Assembly (NCBI RefSeq): GCF_004027225.2
Contig: NC_044277.2
Coordinates: forward strand, 89,726,283 to 89,790,282
DNA: 64,000 bases
Reading direction: 5' to 3'
Source: Strigops habroptila
Lineage: Eukaryota > Chordata > Aves > Psittaciformes > Psittacidae
The notes beneath the pieces are model-generated. The model was not told the DNA's origin. It did not search any database and worked only from the letters and a program-made list of their open reading frames with translations. Both the position numbers and the translations under genes were made by a program. Within the stretch, counting starts at the first letter, position 1. Every line of letters starts with the position of its first letter. Below are positions 36,671 through 50,005 of this stretch, in pieces.

Positions 36671-37689
36671 CCCTCCCGTTATCCCTGCTGTAATTACACC
36701 CTTGGTAATGGCTAATACACAGTTCAGTTTTACCATTGATGGAGCGGTTGATTACATTGTGTGGCGGGTCATTAATTCTTTCTCATCATGATTTCTTAAA
36801 AATTACCAAGCCGTAGGTAAGTTGAGTGGCATTTCAGGGCACGGGCTGGAAGACAGTGCCAGATGCCAAGTTTCTAAAGAACTGAGTGTGAAAATGGAAG
36901 GAGCATCACTGTGCAAAAGGTGTAAAAAAAAGAGGTGGTGTATGGTTGACTGCTGAAATAAGCCTGCACTGACTTGTGCTGTCACAGGTAATGTTATGTC
37001 ATGTAGTTATAAATAGGTAAACCAGTTAAGAACAAGGCACCTTCGGGTCACCTGGTGCCTCACATCTCTATGCTGAGCTCGACATGCTGTCTTTGCTACA
37101 AGTCCCAGAGGATGTGCAAGTCTCTGGGTACCTCTTTCCTGCAAGCCACTGAAAAATTTGCTAATTACACTTTGCTTCTTTCTGTTCCTCCCCTCCCCCT
37201 GCTCCCTTTACTTTCAAACCTGGGAATGGAATCTCTTTAAAAGAAAATAATTGAAAGAAACGGTAGTGGTGTATCAAAAAATATTAAATGAAAAATGTTG
37301 TAAGTAGTGCAAGTGTGTGTTTTCATTAATCCATCTGGCAGTGAGTAGTTTTGAGCTTTAAAAAAAATAATAAATTGCTTAGCAACCAGTATTGAGCGAG
37401 TGAGCCAAAAGCAAGAGAAACGTTGCTGCTGGTACCCACTTCATTCTGAGCTGCTGGTTTTACTCTTCTGTTTGCTTAGAAAGCACAAACCAAGCAGCCT
37501 GGGCTTGAGAACTTTCTATTCCAAGAGAACGTCTGTTAGAAATTTGTTTGGCCACTTTTGCTCTTACTTGATGATGCTGCATGGCGCAGGTTTTGCTTTT
37601 GAAACTTACTGATGCGGTGCAGTGCTCGTGAATTTGGCTTTTTGGGGTACGTGTGGAAAACCCCCCCCCCACTGCTTCTAAACTGAGCG

Positions 37690-38010
37690 GGTTTTCCTGC
37701 GCAGTGCCATAGCTGGTGACGTTACTGACGTGCCATGATGGGGGTCCCCCCGTGTCCCCGGGCTGCTGCCGGTCTCGCCGGCGGAGGGACCCGGCCTCCT
37801 GCCCTGCGGCGGGGGGGTGCATGGCCGAGCGGGCGCTGTCCGCTGCCCCTGGTGCTGAAGCGCTGGCCGGCGCGCCGGAGCCCGGCCGCGGTGGCTGGGC
37901 GCTCTGCCGGGGTAGAAACTGCGTGCCCCCGCCTTGTGGTGTTCCCCCTCTCTGTCCGTGGGTTGGCAGCGCACGTGTGTGCGCAGGGGCGTGTGTATTT
38001 GCCTGTGCAG
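37690..38010. promoter_or_regulatory. Second GC-rich CpG block, candidate alternative promoter
   Basis: CG-dense sequence starts abruptly after a poly-C run (37,661-37,671) and ends near 38,010. It contains two CRE-type TGACG half-sites nine bases apart (37,717 and 37,726) and a CACGTG E-box at 37,972 within GCGCACGTGTGTGCGC. These are typical of CpG-island promoters. No exon with a recognisable protein follows, so a promoter role is inference. Open frames here have no recognisable homology. Confidence 0.45.
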
Positions 38011-38130
38011 GGGGAAGCTGGTAGAAAGGAAGTAATGCTCCCCTGGACATTACTGGACATTACAACGCTGGACGCTTAAGGTTCATCTCGACAGGGGGCT
38101 GAGACATCTAATCTAGGTCACGCTTTGCCT

Positions 38131-38192
38131 AGAAAGGTTGGACCAGATGATTGTTGAGGTCCCTTCCATCCTGGTATCCTATGGTTCTATGA
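38131..38192 (+). mobile_element. CR1 LINE 3' terminal fragment
   Basis: The sequence AAGGTTGGACCAGATGATTG, then TTGAGGTCCCTTCCATCC, then a degenerate TCCTATGGTTCTATGAT tail matches the last 60 or so bases of CR1 including its 8-mer terminal repeats. The orientation is forward. The body upstream is too diverged to delimit. Confidence 0.8.
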
Positions 38193-41100
38193 TAATGCTG
38201 TCTCTTCAACCCATTGATGCAGTCGAAACTAAAGTGACACTTGGGGTGAAGGAAATAACCTCTTATGTGCTTATCTCTGGCTTTCCATTTAGTGCATTCC
38301 ATATCTGCAGCTGCTGCTCAACCGATGCTTACAGAGCTATTTTTCCTACAGCAGCCACAAGTCGAGCTGCGTTCCTTGGTGGTTGTCTTTTGTCTGGACA
38401 TGGTCAGGGCTTGGGTGCAGCATGCAGCTGCTTTGCTGTATTGGAACTTTAAAATCCACTTTTATTAATGAAACATAAGCAGTTGCAGTGAATGCTGCTC
38501 TTCTCCACTCTTAATTGCAACCACTATTTAAGAACTATCAGGTTTTTATCTACTTCAGCTGTAAGTTATAATTATACCATTACTGCTGTTATCTGTATTG
38601 TTGAACAGCTGGGAGACTGCATACACAGAGTCAATTATGCAATTTGGGTATACCACAGATCTGGTCTGGATTGTAAAAAAGCCAGAATTTATAAGTGATT
38701 AACAGTGCATCTTCTACCTGTCCATCTCTTTTGATTATATTAACAGTTTTGCTTTGTTTAATTTTTCCAAAATATTATGCTTGTTTTTAAATATTGATCA
38801 ATTAACTCATGTTTATTACCTAGCATGAGTTAACAAATGGTGTTCAATTAGTTGTCCCTGGTATGGGTTTTTTGCTGGTGTTCCCAAACTGATTAAAATA
38901 CAAAGCTGTTTTCCAAGCTCAGGGTTATTCTGCCTGCTGTTATATGCATGCAAATCCTATTAATATGAGTTATGTGCTTATATCAAGAGGGTAATGTTTC
39001 CCAAAGGATTTAAATTACCTCTTCTGCCAAAATTAATGTAGCTACATAACATCATAAAACTATAGATAGATATGAATTCCTTTTGCATAGTTGATACTGA
39101 GTAAGTCCACATACATAAATTAATTTTTTAATTTTCTGTGAGACTTCCTCCAGTGTGACACTAGAGGAATGTGGAATGTGCTCTCACTTTCAGGTGGAGA
39201 TCTTTTGTTTTCTTTATTATGATTAGCAGCCTGGCATGGCTCCATGTCTCAGCTTTTCATACACATCTTCTTAAAAGCAGTTTTCAAATTCTATTTCTAA
39301 CTTTCTGATTCGGGCATCTAAAAGCTAATCCCAAATTACTTTTGAAAACTTGGGCCTCCATCTGTGACAGTTGTCCAATAGCATAATCTTTTTCCTGGTC
39401 CTGTGCCAGCTGACAAGTTGAAGAGTTTTTTATAGGTTTTGACCTATTACAGGTTTTGGCCAATTTCTGTTCTTCCTGTTGCAAAATATTACACTTTTAA
39501 AATGGCAGTGCCTGGCAGGTGGCTTTCAGGGTTGATAAATGAACAGAGGTGATGACTGATAAGAAAATAGATCACTTAACACTCTCACTGAATGATCCAA
39601 GATGTGTGAGCTTTTCTTCTGCCTCCCCCTTCATGCGGCTGCTTGGGGAATCCCTGCCAGAATTTTATCGATGTTTGTTAGGGGAAAGGGGACTACCACA
39701 CTCAGTTGATCTGATCGGGTTCTCTTTTAGCTTTTCAAGAGTCACTCACTATTGAAGCTACTTCTGTATACAGACAGATATGTACAGACAGATACTCCTT
39801 CCTAGCCAAAAAAGTGTAACCTTTGTACTGCAATCCTTTGCAAAGTTGATTCCAGCAGACTGACTTCTAGTTAAGTGGTGCAAGAAGTTGTCTTTATCTC
39901 AGCTGCCATGAGACCTTCCTGAGATTGTTCAGGGAGGTCACTAAAGGTCAGTCTTTGTTTGAACAAGGCTGATTGTCTACTTAGAATTTAACCTGGGATT
40001 GGAGACCCAGGGAGAAAGCAAGCCAGTGCCATGAAGAAGGTGTAGGGTCAGAATTACTGCAGTAGCTGTACTAGCAGCAGCAGTACTACAGCAGAGAGAG
40101 GATGTTCCTTCAGGAAGAATGTGTTTAGCTTCCATGCTGTTGAATGAGGGGAGGGGAGTTTTGGAATGTGAATGTATCTTACCCACCTCGATGTAAAAGC
40201 ACGTACCAGTGGCGTAACTGAATGGAAGCCTGTGGCCAGAGGAGTGCACGGGCTGGGCTCTGAAGGTGGGAGAGAGGAGTAGCAACAGAGCAGACCCAAT
40301 AGGGGCGGTGCAGCCTGTGCTAGCTATGAAGCCCAGCTGGCTCTCTTGACCCTGAAGCACAGCACAGATTTTAGGTATACTGAAGTCACTCAGTCATCTC
40401 AGTGAAGTGGCTGGATCCTCAAGTGGTGTAAGTCATTTGTTGACTTCAGCCAGGAATCTGAGCCAGGTTGTAGAAATATACATCTCTGCTTCCCTTCAAT
40501 GATGAAAGTTCTATTTTATCTTTTTGTGGTATTGAGCCACATGTTCTCCTGGAATGTGTTCTGGGAACGAAAAGCTGGGAGGCAAAGGGCTGAGTGGCTC
40601 TGCACAATTTTGCCATGTGTAGAGAAGAAAGGTCTTGTGTCTGGCAAGGCAAGTGAACTTGGTACCTTTTACTGTTCTTAAGCAGTGATGAATAACTCAC
40701 ATCGGGGAGAGAAAAAAAAGCCATGGCAGCCTGTGCTAGTGCTGCTGCAAGCAGAATTGATTCACAGGGTGTAAAGAGGGAGGAGGATCCTGGCAGAAAC
40801 TGCTGAATGGCTGAGACAAATGTTAGCAAGCTGGGAAATGTTTATAGTCGGCCGTTTCTGTGATGCAGAGCTGGTGGGGGAAAGCCAGGACACGAAGGGT
40901 GGCTCTTGGTTTTAGGCACAGGAACTTCTCTGGTCTGAACTGGACATAAGTTGAAATCAAAAGACTCTTCCATTTTCGGTGTCCTGGTAGCTTCCACAGT
41001 GTTTTTGGGCCCTAGTGCCTCTTACGGCCTTCATGGTAGGCTGCCTTACTGTTACTGTTTGTATTGCTGTATTCATTCCATTATATAGCTTTAGAGCTGT

Positions 41101-44100
41101 GCTGAATACTTCTCAGTGAGTAAAATGATGTGTGATTTCCTTTCTAATGGAAAGATGTCATGTGTATCAGCTACATACACGTTGATTTGTCTAGAAGGAT
41201 ATGATACATTTTTCTGCAGCGATCAAGGAGGAAGTTGTGAACTTTATTTTGTCACTGTGTAAAATAAGAATATATATACAGCTCACTGAGGTGGGTAAAT
41301 GCTAAATATATGAAAATAAAGATGAAAATAGATGAAAATAAATGGATTTTCTGCAGGAAATCTCCATCTTACCCGTTTTTAATTTTCTCTAAAACCCATC
41401 ATTTGATTCAGAAATCTGTTTTGAAGTTTCTGAGTTTGCCTCTGGTCATCCTTACATATGATTTAGTACACTAACCCAGTTAATCATCTCTGCAGTCATT
41501 TGAAATGTTATCACATTCGGCATTGTGTTTTTTCTTTCCTATTTAGCCAGCATATGTTTGTGTAGACCCATAATAAAATATTCTGCATGGTTTCACGATT
41601 AGAATAAATAATCCCTAAAACGATATAAGAATTTAAACTACTTTGGATTTATTGAGCACACAGATTAAAAATGCTGTTGAAGGGGTAATCTGAAGGGCAT
41701 ATTTGTATTTTTAAACATACTTTCATATTCTGGTGGCTTTAAGATTTTGAGTAGAAAAGATTGGGCTCAGGAGAATGGGAGGGGAGAGAAATACGCAGTA
41801 GTAGGCTTTCTAATATGTGTGGGAGCTTTTATTTTGTTCTGGAGAAAGATTAGTAAAAATGCATGCTTGGAAAAATTCCACTTTCTCTCTCTGCTCTAAT
41901 CACTGTCTCAGATTATTGTCATGGCGATCCTCTTGTACTTAGGAAGCCAAATCACTGGTTTTGGGAAAGCATCTCTTAATACCTTTATAAAAGGGCCTGA
42001 AGAAATGGCCTCCTTTACCATCAGGCTGTGCATTACCAAAACTTGCGCCTGCACTTTAATTGAATGTTGACTGTTAGTCTTACTGCTGCTTAATTTGGAG
42101 TATACCTAGAGATCAGATGTGTGCCTCTCACTTATTCTGAGGCTGTTTTCCAACTGCAGGAGCATGAATGCACACACCAGGAAAAGCGAGGCTCCAAACT
42201 GAGCGCTACCTACTGTGTGGCAAAAATACACCATTTGAGATGACTGACCCTTGCCAGGGCTAAGTGGAGTGGCTGAAAGCACCTCTGTATCAACGCTGTA
42301 TATGACAGGTCTGTTTTGAGGGTAGAAGTCTTAACAGCAACTGAAGTTTAGCTTTTGTATTTGGCTTTGGAGGCCTTTGGTTTAAGACTATGACCTTCTG
42401 TGAGTGCCAGATGGGTGTAAGTTTACAGGTTCTCCAGGTCTTGTAAAAGGGAGAGATGCCTCTGTTTCACTAGATGTCATCCAAAAGGAATTGTTGATAA
42501 AGGCTTTAGTTAACAAATGTAATAGGGGACAATTTAAAGGGAAAAGCATAGTTAATCAAGATGAAGCATAGTTAGTCAAAATCATGGAACTGGCAAGAGG
42601 GAGGTGATAAAAGATCCATTGCTCTGAATGCTGAATGTGTTCGAATTGGCTGAAAAAAAAAAGCTTTGCTGTTTTAACCATTCTTGTGTCACTGCATATG
42701 TACATCAGTTTGCTGTGCTGGACTGGAGCTGATACCTGTGCAGTCAGTGGCACCAACATTGCTATGGAACAACCATGACAGGAGATAGAAGGAAGGAAGA
42801 TACATGTTTGCCTTGGGATAGGAATATGCAGACCTGATGCCCCTTAGAGCTGTCTGCAGTATATGTGATTTTAAGGGTGCTGTAGTGCTTTGTTGCTACC
42901 CTCTTTTTTCAAGAAAATTGATGTCGTGGAATTTGCTTAAGTAAGAAGTTATCTCTATATTTTCTTTTGGTTGATCATATTTTAATCTGTATCATCTTTT
43001 GCTCAATGAACCTGTTGGGTTAACACAATCAAATTTATACCTGCAAAATCCTTTTCTTTTTCTTGTTTCATCAGGAACCACAGTTTTCTTCTTGGAGCTG
43101 GGTCTTTAAGAAAAATACTTTTTTCCCAAACTTCAGATAAAATAGTCATAACTGGCAACTTTGTTCAGAATTATTAGCTGTAAAATTTAGTAAAAAGAAA
43201 GGGCCTAATTCTCAATAACAGGTATAATGAGTTTTAATGCTTAATTACTCTGAGTCAACTAATTGGTTTCACTGGGACTGCTCACAGTAATAGTCACAGC
43301 TAGGCATGTAAGTGCCTTCAGAATCAGTCTTAAAGTTTGTAAGTTTTTGCAGTATGACAAAAGTCATTAGTGCACAAAGAATGTCCTGGGTTATCTGTTT
43401 TCAGATAATATAAAATGTCAGTGCTAATGAAATACTGTCTCAATAGCAGTTGATTCTTGTGCTTAGACTTTAAACCACAGAATCAATGTAGAATATTGTA
43501 CTTCTGCAGCAAAATAAAACTTGGCTGCACTCACGCTTTCTTGGTGACGAATATTCATGACAATGTATCTCTTGCAGATAAGGTGCAAAAAGTGTCAGTT
43601 CTAACATTTTAATTATATTGATGTATTTTACATGGTAATACAGTTTGTTAATGTAGTCATCAAAAATGTTTACTTCAGAATCTTTTAGGGTAAAAATTAA
43701 TTCATAATCATGCAATAACCATTTATAATCATGTAATTCTGTTGCCTTCATTTACAATGCTTGATTGGTCTTGTTTTATACTGATGTGCTGAGGCTATTG
43801 CTTCACTGTCACTATAGAGGTTCTGTAGGTTTTGTGGAGCCAACATTACTGAATATTTGAAAGAAGATAATTATTGCCTTTACTGCAGACTTCATATTAA
43901 TTTTCGTATCTTGAAATTACAATTCAATCTATAAGAAACAAAATGATGTCCAAAGAAGATTTTAAATGAGTAGCAAATTCAGCGAGAAAAGAGGGAGGCA
44001 GAGTTGAAAAATTAAATGCCTGTGTTTCTTCTGCACTCCAGACCCACTGTGGTTTCATTCTGGTTACAAAGTACGTAAGATAGGGAAGTATGTGACAAGT

Positions 44101-47100
44101 GTTTGCATGCTTATATACTGTATGAACACATGCCATTTTAACTACAATGGATAACAACTGCAGCGCGTGTTTCAGTTAATCAGAAATCCTTGCTATGCAT
44201 TATTTATGGTACAATATAATTTTTACGGTTAGTGCTTACAGTCCTTGGACAAACAGACATCTGGTTAATAGTTTATGAGCAAATTAAATTCTTGATGCAT
44301 TATTGAAATGGAAGAGAAATTTCATCAAGCTAAATCTAATTCTTTGCTGGAGTGCTGGAAATAGTTAAAGCCTGATGCAAGCTTGCTGCCCCAAAGTGGG
44401 GATGAACCGTTTTGAGTTGTGGCGCTTGTCTGCCTGTGTGTCCTTATTTCTGTTCAGTGGATAAAGGGTAAGGAATCTACTGGTGGTTTGATTTGAGAAC
44501 TGACTGGGGTGCCTGTCCTTGGGGAAAAATGTTCCTGTGTTACTTCAGTCAATCAAAAAACCAAAGTCGGTCAAGTGTTACAACAGTGTTAAGCCATTGG
44601 AAACAGCCTTAAGTTAAAAAAGACTGTCTCAGGCTAGTCCCATTTTACTACAAGTTTGGACCAAGCCATAGGAATCTCTCTCAGAATAGAAAATACGCCT
44701 CAAGTTGGGCGAAATGAGAAATTAATAGTTGTATTGCAGTATTCCTTGAGAGATTAGTGCCATCTGACATCTGTAATGGTCCTTTGTTCTTGCTGAGATC
44801 ATGATAGTACGGTTTTCATACATAACTTTTTTCCTTCTGCATAATTATCCGTATCTTTGTAATAGTGCTAAAAGTGCTAGAAACGAATGCAGAGAGACCT
44901 TGATGTGGCTATGCTTGATGTATCTCTAACATTTGGAGTAGAATGGTTCTTCCCCATGCTCAGCCTCAGTTGTAGGAGGAGCACATGGGTGTGTGAAGTT
45001 TATGCAGACTGCTAGTGAAGAGGTCTGTAGTTGAATATCTCATGCAGTGCTCTCAGATTTTGCCTTCTGTGTGGTTTTGGTGATGGTGGTGTCTCTTTTC
45101 CTGCTGCCTTTTCCACTCTCCTGTGTGTATCTGGGCTACGTGTGCTGGCAGCAGCAATATGGCCTGTGGCTTCTTGGAGGCTGCCTCTACTGGCTTGGGA
45201 GAGTTGCCACACCAGCATTTAAAGCTGTAAGCTGGGACATATGGCTTTCAATGATCACCCTGTACCCTTAGGACCTCTGATAAAGAGCTGTGTAATCTAC
45301 ATGGTGCTTCCACAAACCTGGTTAAGGCAATCATTCCCCATAGTGATGATCGCTCCTTGTGGGTAAAGGTGGTTTGTTGAAAATACTGAGGTGGAGAGTT
45401 AGGAATAAACTGCATTAAGCTGCTAATGAGTAGTCATTGTTTATAGTTAAAGCAATTTGGCATATTCATCTGTTCATGAACAATGTAATTTTGCCTTATC
45501 ATCGCTGTTCATCATTCCTTATGACTGACACTACATATCAAGGCTCTTTTTAGATTTCACTGATGTGATGAATGGTTTTCCAAAAAGCTGTAGAATTTTT
45601 TATCAAAATTATCACAATTACTAACTAGGTTGAAATAGCCAGAGATAAACGGAAAGCAATTGATCATTTTAATTTCCTTTGTGTGGAAGTGTGGCAAAAC
45701 CTTGGAGCATTTCAAAGCTAATAATAAAAAATTAACTGGGGTTAACTAATAATCTGTAAAATAATAGCCTTATAAGGCATGAAGAAATCAATAAAGCTCG
45801 ATTTGTAGTTTAGTCTTATCTCAAAGCTCAGAAGAACAAACCATTCTGTGAGATAAATTTGATAAGATTGCTTGAAATAATTGTTAGTACAAATTAATTT
45901 ATAAGTAATGTTTATTTTTTAAAGGAAACAAGATAAACATCACTGAATGACCTTGGGGGCTGACCTTGCAAGAGTTCTCCTCTGCAGGCAGTGCTTGTAA
46001 CTGCTCTGTCAGTGTTGAAGGAGACCCAAGGGGAGAGTGGCAAAAATGTTTGGTTGGGAAGTATCATTACACAGATGGAATATAGCTTTTTGTTAACAGG
46101 CTTCCTCACATAATAATAGGAAACGACTAGGGGAAGGTGTCACCAAGATGAAGGCAACAGAGGGCATGTGATGTCATTAAAACATGACAGGGCTTACTAA
46201 ACTTAGCTGCTCACAGTTAATGCTGCCCTAGGCAGCAGAAACACGATCTTAGCAGGTACCCACCTAAGTGGCTGTATATATACCTAGAGGTATGTGTCAG
46301 CAGTTTTAGGAGCGTGCAGGGACCATCTGTTAACCAGCATGAATTTAAAAGGCTTAAAGTGGGCAGCAGAGGGATCGCTCCAAAAGATGTGCACTTGTTC
46401 TTTCAATTACCCAAGTCAGTGGCAGGTAGACTGATCAGGAGCAGTGGTAGGTGTTCCTTCCTTCATCATAACTGTTTCAGGTAATGTTTCTCTCTGGCTT
46501 TTGGCAGTGCTTACTGATATTTGTAGCCAACTGCAACTTAAAGTAATGCCTGGTGTTGAGAGGGAGCAAAATGTAGGACCAGCTTGCTTATCTTTCAGAG
46601 ATAGATGCTGTTTTTAAACTTCTTTCTTCCCTCTGTCTGCTAAAGTAAAATATTTTATCAGCTATGTATCAGTGTGATGACTAAGGAGGTACTTAGCTTT
46701 CGTTAAAGCTTGTAACAGAAAGAAAAAAGATTATTGTCAGCAAGAGATAAGAGGGATATTCTGAGGAAATGGACGGGGTGACAGAATTAGCCATAGTAAA
46801 ATCCAGAGTTGTTTTAGAAAAACAAGGTTCAAAACATCTGACTTCCCATATAACTTTTTGTCACTACATTGAAATGCATTTAGCCTAGTTTGTTCACTTG
46901 TGTGAAACTGTGGGATTAGGTTGATGTGTGCGAAAGAGCTTTAGTGTACCGTAGCCACTAGTGTATGTCCAGCTTCCCTTGTTGAATGGTATGTTGTGGG
47001 TGATTTGCCTCTGGGAACAGAGTTATTAACCCCTTTTAGAATTTTACACTGACTGAAAGGCAGAGTTTTAAAGTGGATTAAGCAAGAAAGTGTAGGTTGG

Positions 47101-49154
47101 AGCTTGAAGAAGGTATTTTCAGTATCTTAAATCAACTTTCATATTTTGGTTTACCTGGTGTTGCTGTCTTAGGAGAACATCCAGGATTGTCTATAAAGGT
47201 GCCCTCACCTATTTGTTTTATTGTGTGTGCATGTATTATTGCTTCTGCTGTGTACATTCAGTGAACACAAGAATATACCTTGTTGTCCTTCCCCTGTCTT
47301 CAAGCATGCCCTGAAGACTCCAGGGTAGGTCATCTCCTTCCTCCATGAGGAGGAATCTCAGAAGACCTAGAAATGATACAGAAAGAAAGGATTTAAGTGG
47401 TGGACAGAAGACCTGTATTGTGTCTTTCTCCAATCATGGTGAGTTTAATAATTGTATTTGCTAACAACTTTTCCTCTCCACATCTTAGGAGGGAACAAGA
47501 TTATTTTTTGGGAAGAACTGGTATTTGTGAGTGAGGAGGAGAATGGCCAGAGTGGATTCAATCATTAAGATGTATCTATTTCCCTGAAAAGAATATTGTT
47601 AGACTGAAGAAAGATGTTCCTCCAAGCTAGAATTGAATGTGCTGGGGTTTGGGGTTTTTTTTCTGCTTAATGGATTTTAGAGGACTGTCTTTTATTATTT
47701 TTTTTTTTTAATTTAATATCTCTTATTACTTCCCATAGAACATTACCAAAAAAGTTTCTATAAATCTCTATGCACAGAGTGTTTTATGTGAGCCTATGAT
47801 ATTTTTTCTTGCTGTATCTCTTCTACCTTTTCGCACAACTGCACAGGTGTTTATGTGTGTCATTAGAAGTTTTTATTCTCATCTGTAAACCAAAACTTTG
47901 AGTGCTAAACTCTTTCCTCTGACAGAGCCCTCTGATGCTCTTCCCTAAGGAATCCCCTCCCTTATTCCTGTGCCAGTTCCATGTGGTAAGGAGGATACCG
48001 TCTCTGAGGGACTCATCCTCCCTTCTGAAGTCTGCATCGCAGTCATCTTTTGAGATTGGAGAACTAGCAGTTATTTGTAACAGAGCTTCTCTGTATTGTT
48101 CTTCGTATCAGCTAAAAAAGTGACTATATAAGCCAGTAAAGGTTCATTTTCAACCCCTTAGCTACTCATTCAACAGCACCCTGAAACCACTTTGACCTCA
48201 GAGCAAAGGATTAAGCATAGATCTCATGCAGAGAAGCTTCTTATGTCATTGCAATATCTTGTTGCTGCATCTGCATGATTTATCTGGTGAGGTTTACCAC
48301 GATGTGTTTGCTGCAATGCATACCTCACCTTAAAAGCCTTTTCTTATAGCTTCTGAATTAAGTAAGAGTGATGCCTTTGTAAATTTTTTCAGGCTTCTTT
48401 CTCTTCCCTCTCCCCTTAGGAAAAGGATACAAAATGTGAGCAAATAAGTTTCCCTCTAATGTAGTTTTGGAGTAGTTCAGAGTGGCTTGAAAACAAATGA
48501 AAAATGTTCAGAAAAATAGGTCTGAATGATTTCCTGTTCATTTAAATTATGTGTCTGTCCAAAGGCCTCTTACATAATACGACTCGTAGTCCCTGATGGG
48601 AAGGAAATAGTTTTCTGCAGCTCTGCTTACTTTTTACACTCTAACGAATCTCCCAAAACAACCTTTGAAGGGTTGCAGGGTAATTAAGGTTCACTGGTAC
48701 AACAGTAACTAGATGGCTATATTTAATTAGCCTCTCTGTGAGGTAGAATTGCTGCAGCGTATTTGAAATGCCCTTTGAGGAAGATAATGAAATATGTCTT
48801 ACAGGAGTTTTAGTGTGATGATCACTGCGGTTAGTATTTACATTTGCTGCAAAGTGAGCTTCTGTTACACAGATAACACAGCTTCTGATAGATCACCATT
48901 ACAGCATCCTTCTTCAAATAAATACGTACAGTCTATTACAGTTCTGTAATTAGCCATGACAAAGAAGGAACTGCTGTCTCACAGTGATACTGGATACTGA
49001 CTTCCCTGGCCACTTCTTGCTTTGGTTTATTATGACTGTGGAAGGACCCAGTTCAGGAAGGCACTGATGCATCTAGGTTCATCAGTAGCAAACATCGGAA
49101 GTGTCTTCCTGAATCGGTCTCTACCTTGCAAATGAAAAGCTGCTCCGTGGAGAC

Positions 49155-50005
49155 CATCATAGAATCATTCGGGTTTGAAGGGTCCCTTAAAGGTGATCTA
49201 GTCCAACCCCTCCCTGTAGTGAGCAGGGACATCTTCAACTGGACCAAGTTGTTCAGAGCCCCATCCACCTGACCTTGAATGTTTCCAGGGACGGGGTATC
49301 TGCCGCCTCTCTGGGCAACCTGTTCCAATGCTTCATCACCCTCATTGTAAAATAGTTCTTTCTTACATCTAGTCTAAATCTTCCCTCTTTTAGTTTAAAA
49401 CTATTACCCCTTGTTCTATTGCAACAGGCCCTGCCAAAAGTCTGACCCCATCTTTCTCATAAACCCCCTTTATGTACGGAAAGGCTGCAATAAAGTCTTC
49501 CTGGAGCCTTCTGTTCTCCAGGCTAAACAACCCCAACTCTCTCAGCCTTTCCTCATAGGAGAGATGCTCCAGCGCTCTGATGGTCTTCGTTGCCCTCCTC
49601 TAGACCCATTCCAACAGGTCTTTGTCTTCCCTGTGCTGAGAGTTCTAGAGCTGGATGCAGTATTTCAGGTGGAGTCTTACCAGAGCAGAGAGGAGGAGCA
49701 GAATTCCCTCCCTCAACTTGCTGTCCATGCTCCTTTTGATGCAGCCCAGGATATGATTGGCTTTCTGGGCTGCAAGTGCACATTATGTTCAGCTTTTCGT
49801 CCGCCAGTACCCCCAGGTCCCTCTTTCCAGAGCTGCTCTCTATCTTTTCATCCCCCAGCCTGTATTGATACAGGGGGTTACCCCAACACCGGTGCAGGAC
49901 CTTGCACTTGGCCTTGTTGAACCTCATGAGGTTCACAAGGGCCCATTTCTTGAGCTTGTCCGAGTCTCTAATAATCTCGGAACCTTCTTTCTTTTGCATT
50001 TGCTT
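49155..50005 (-). mobile_element. 5'-truncated CR1 LINE with remains of ORF2
   Basis: Read on the minus strand, this ends with the CR1 3' tail (complement of catcatagaatcattcgggt). Upstream it encodes the C-terminal part of the CR1 reverse-transcriptase polyprotein. Recognisable pieces include WALVNLMRFNKAKCKVLH, YRLGDEKIESS and RDLGVLADEKLN (about 49,820-49,960), followed by frameshifted and stop-containing remnants. Length is about 850 bp of a full element of about 4.5 kb, the usual 5' truncation. It is a dead copy in an intron, antisense to PHACTR1. Confidence 0.93.

Noticed and set aside
49411..49920. 169-codon plus-strand open frame
   Set aside because: It is the antisense of the CR1 ORF2 remnant, not a gene.
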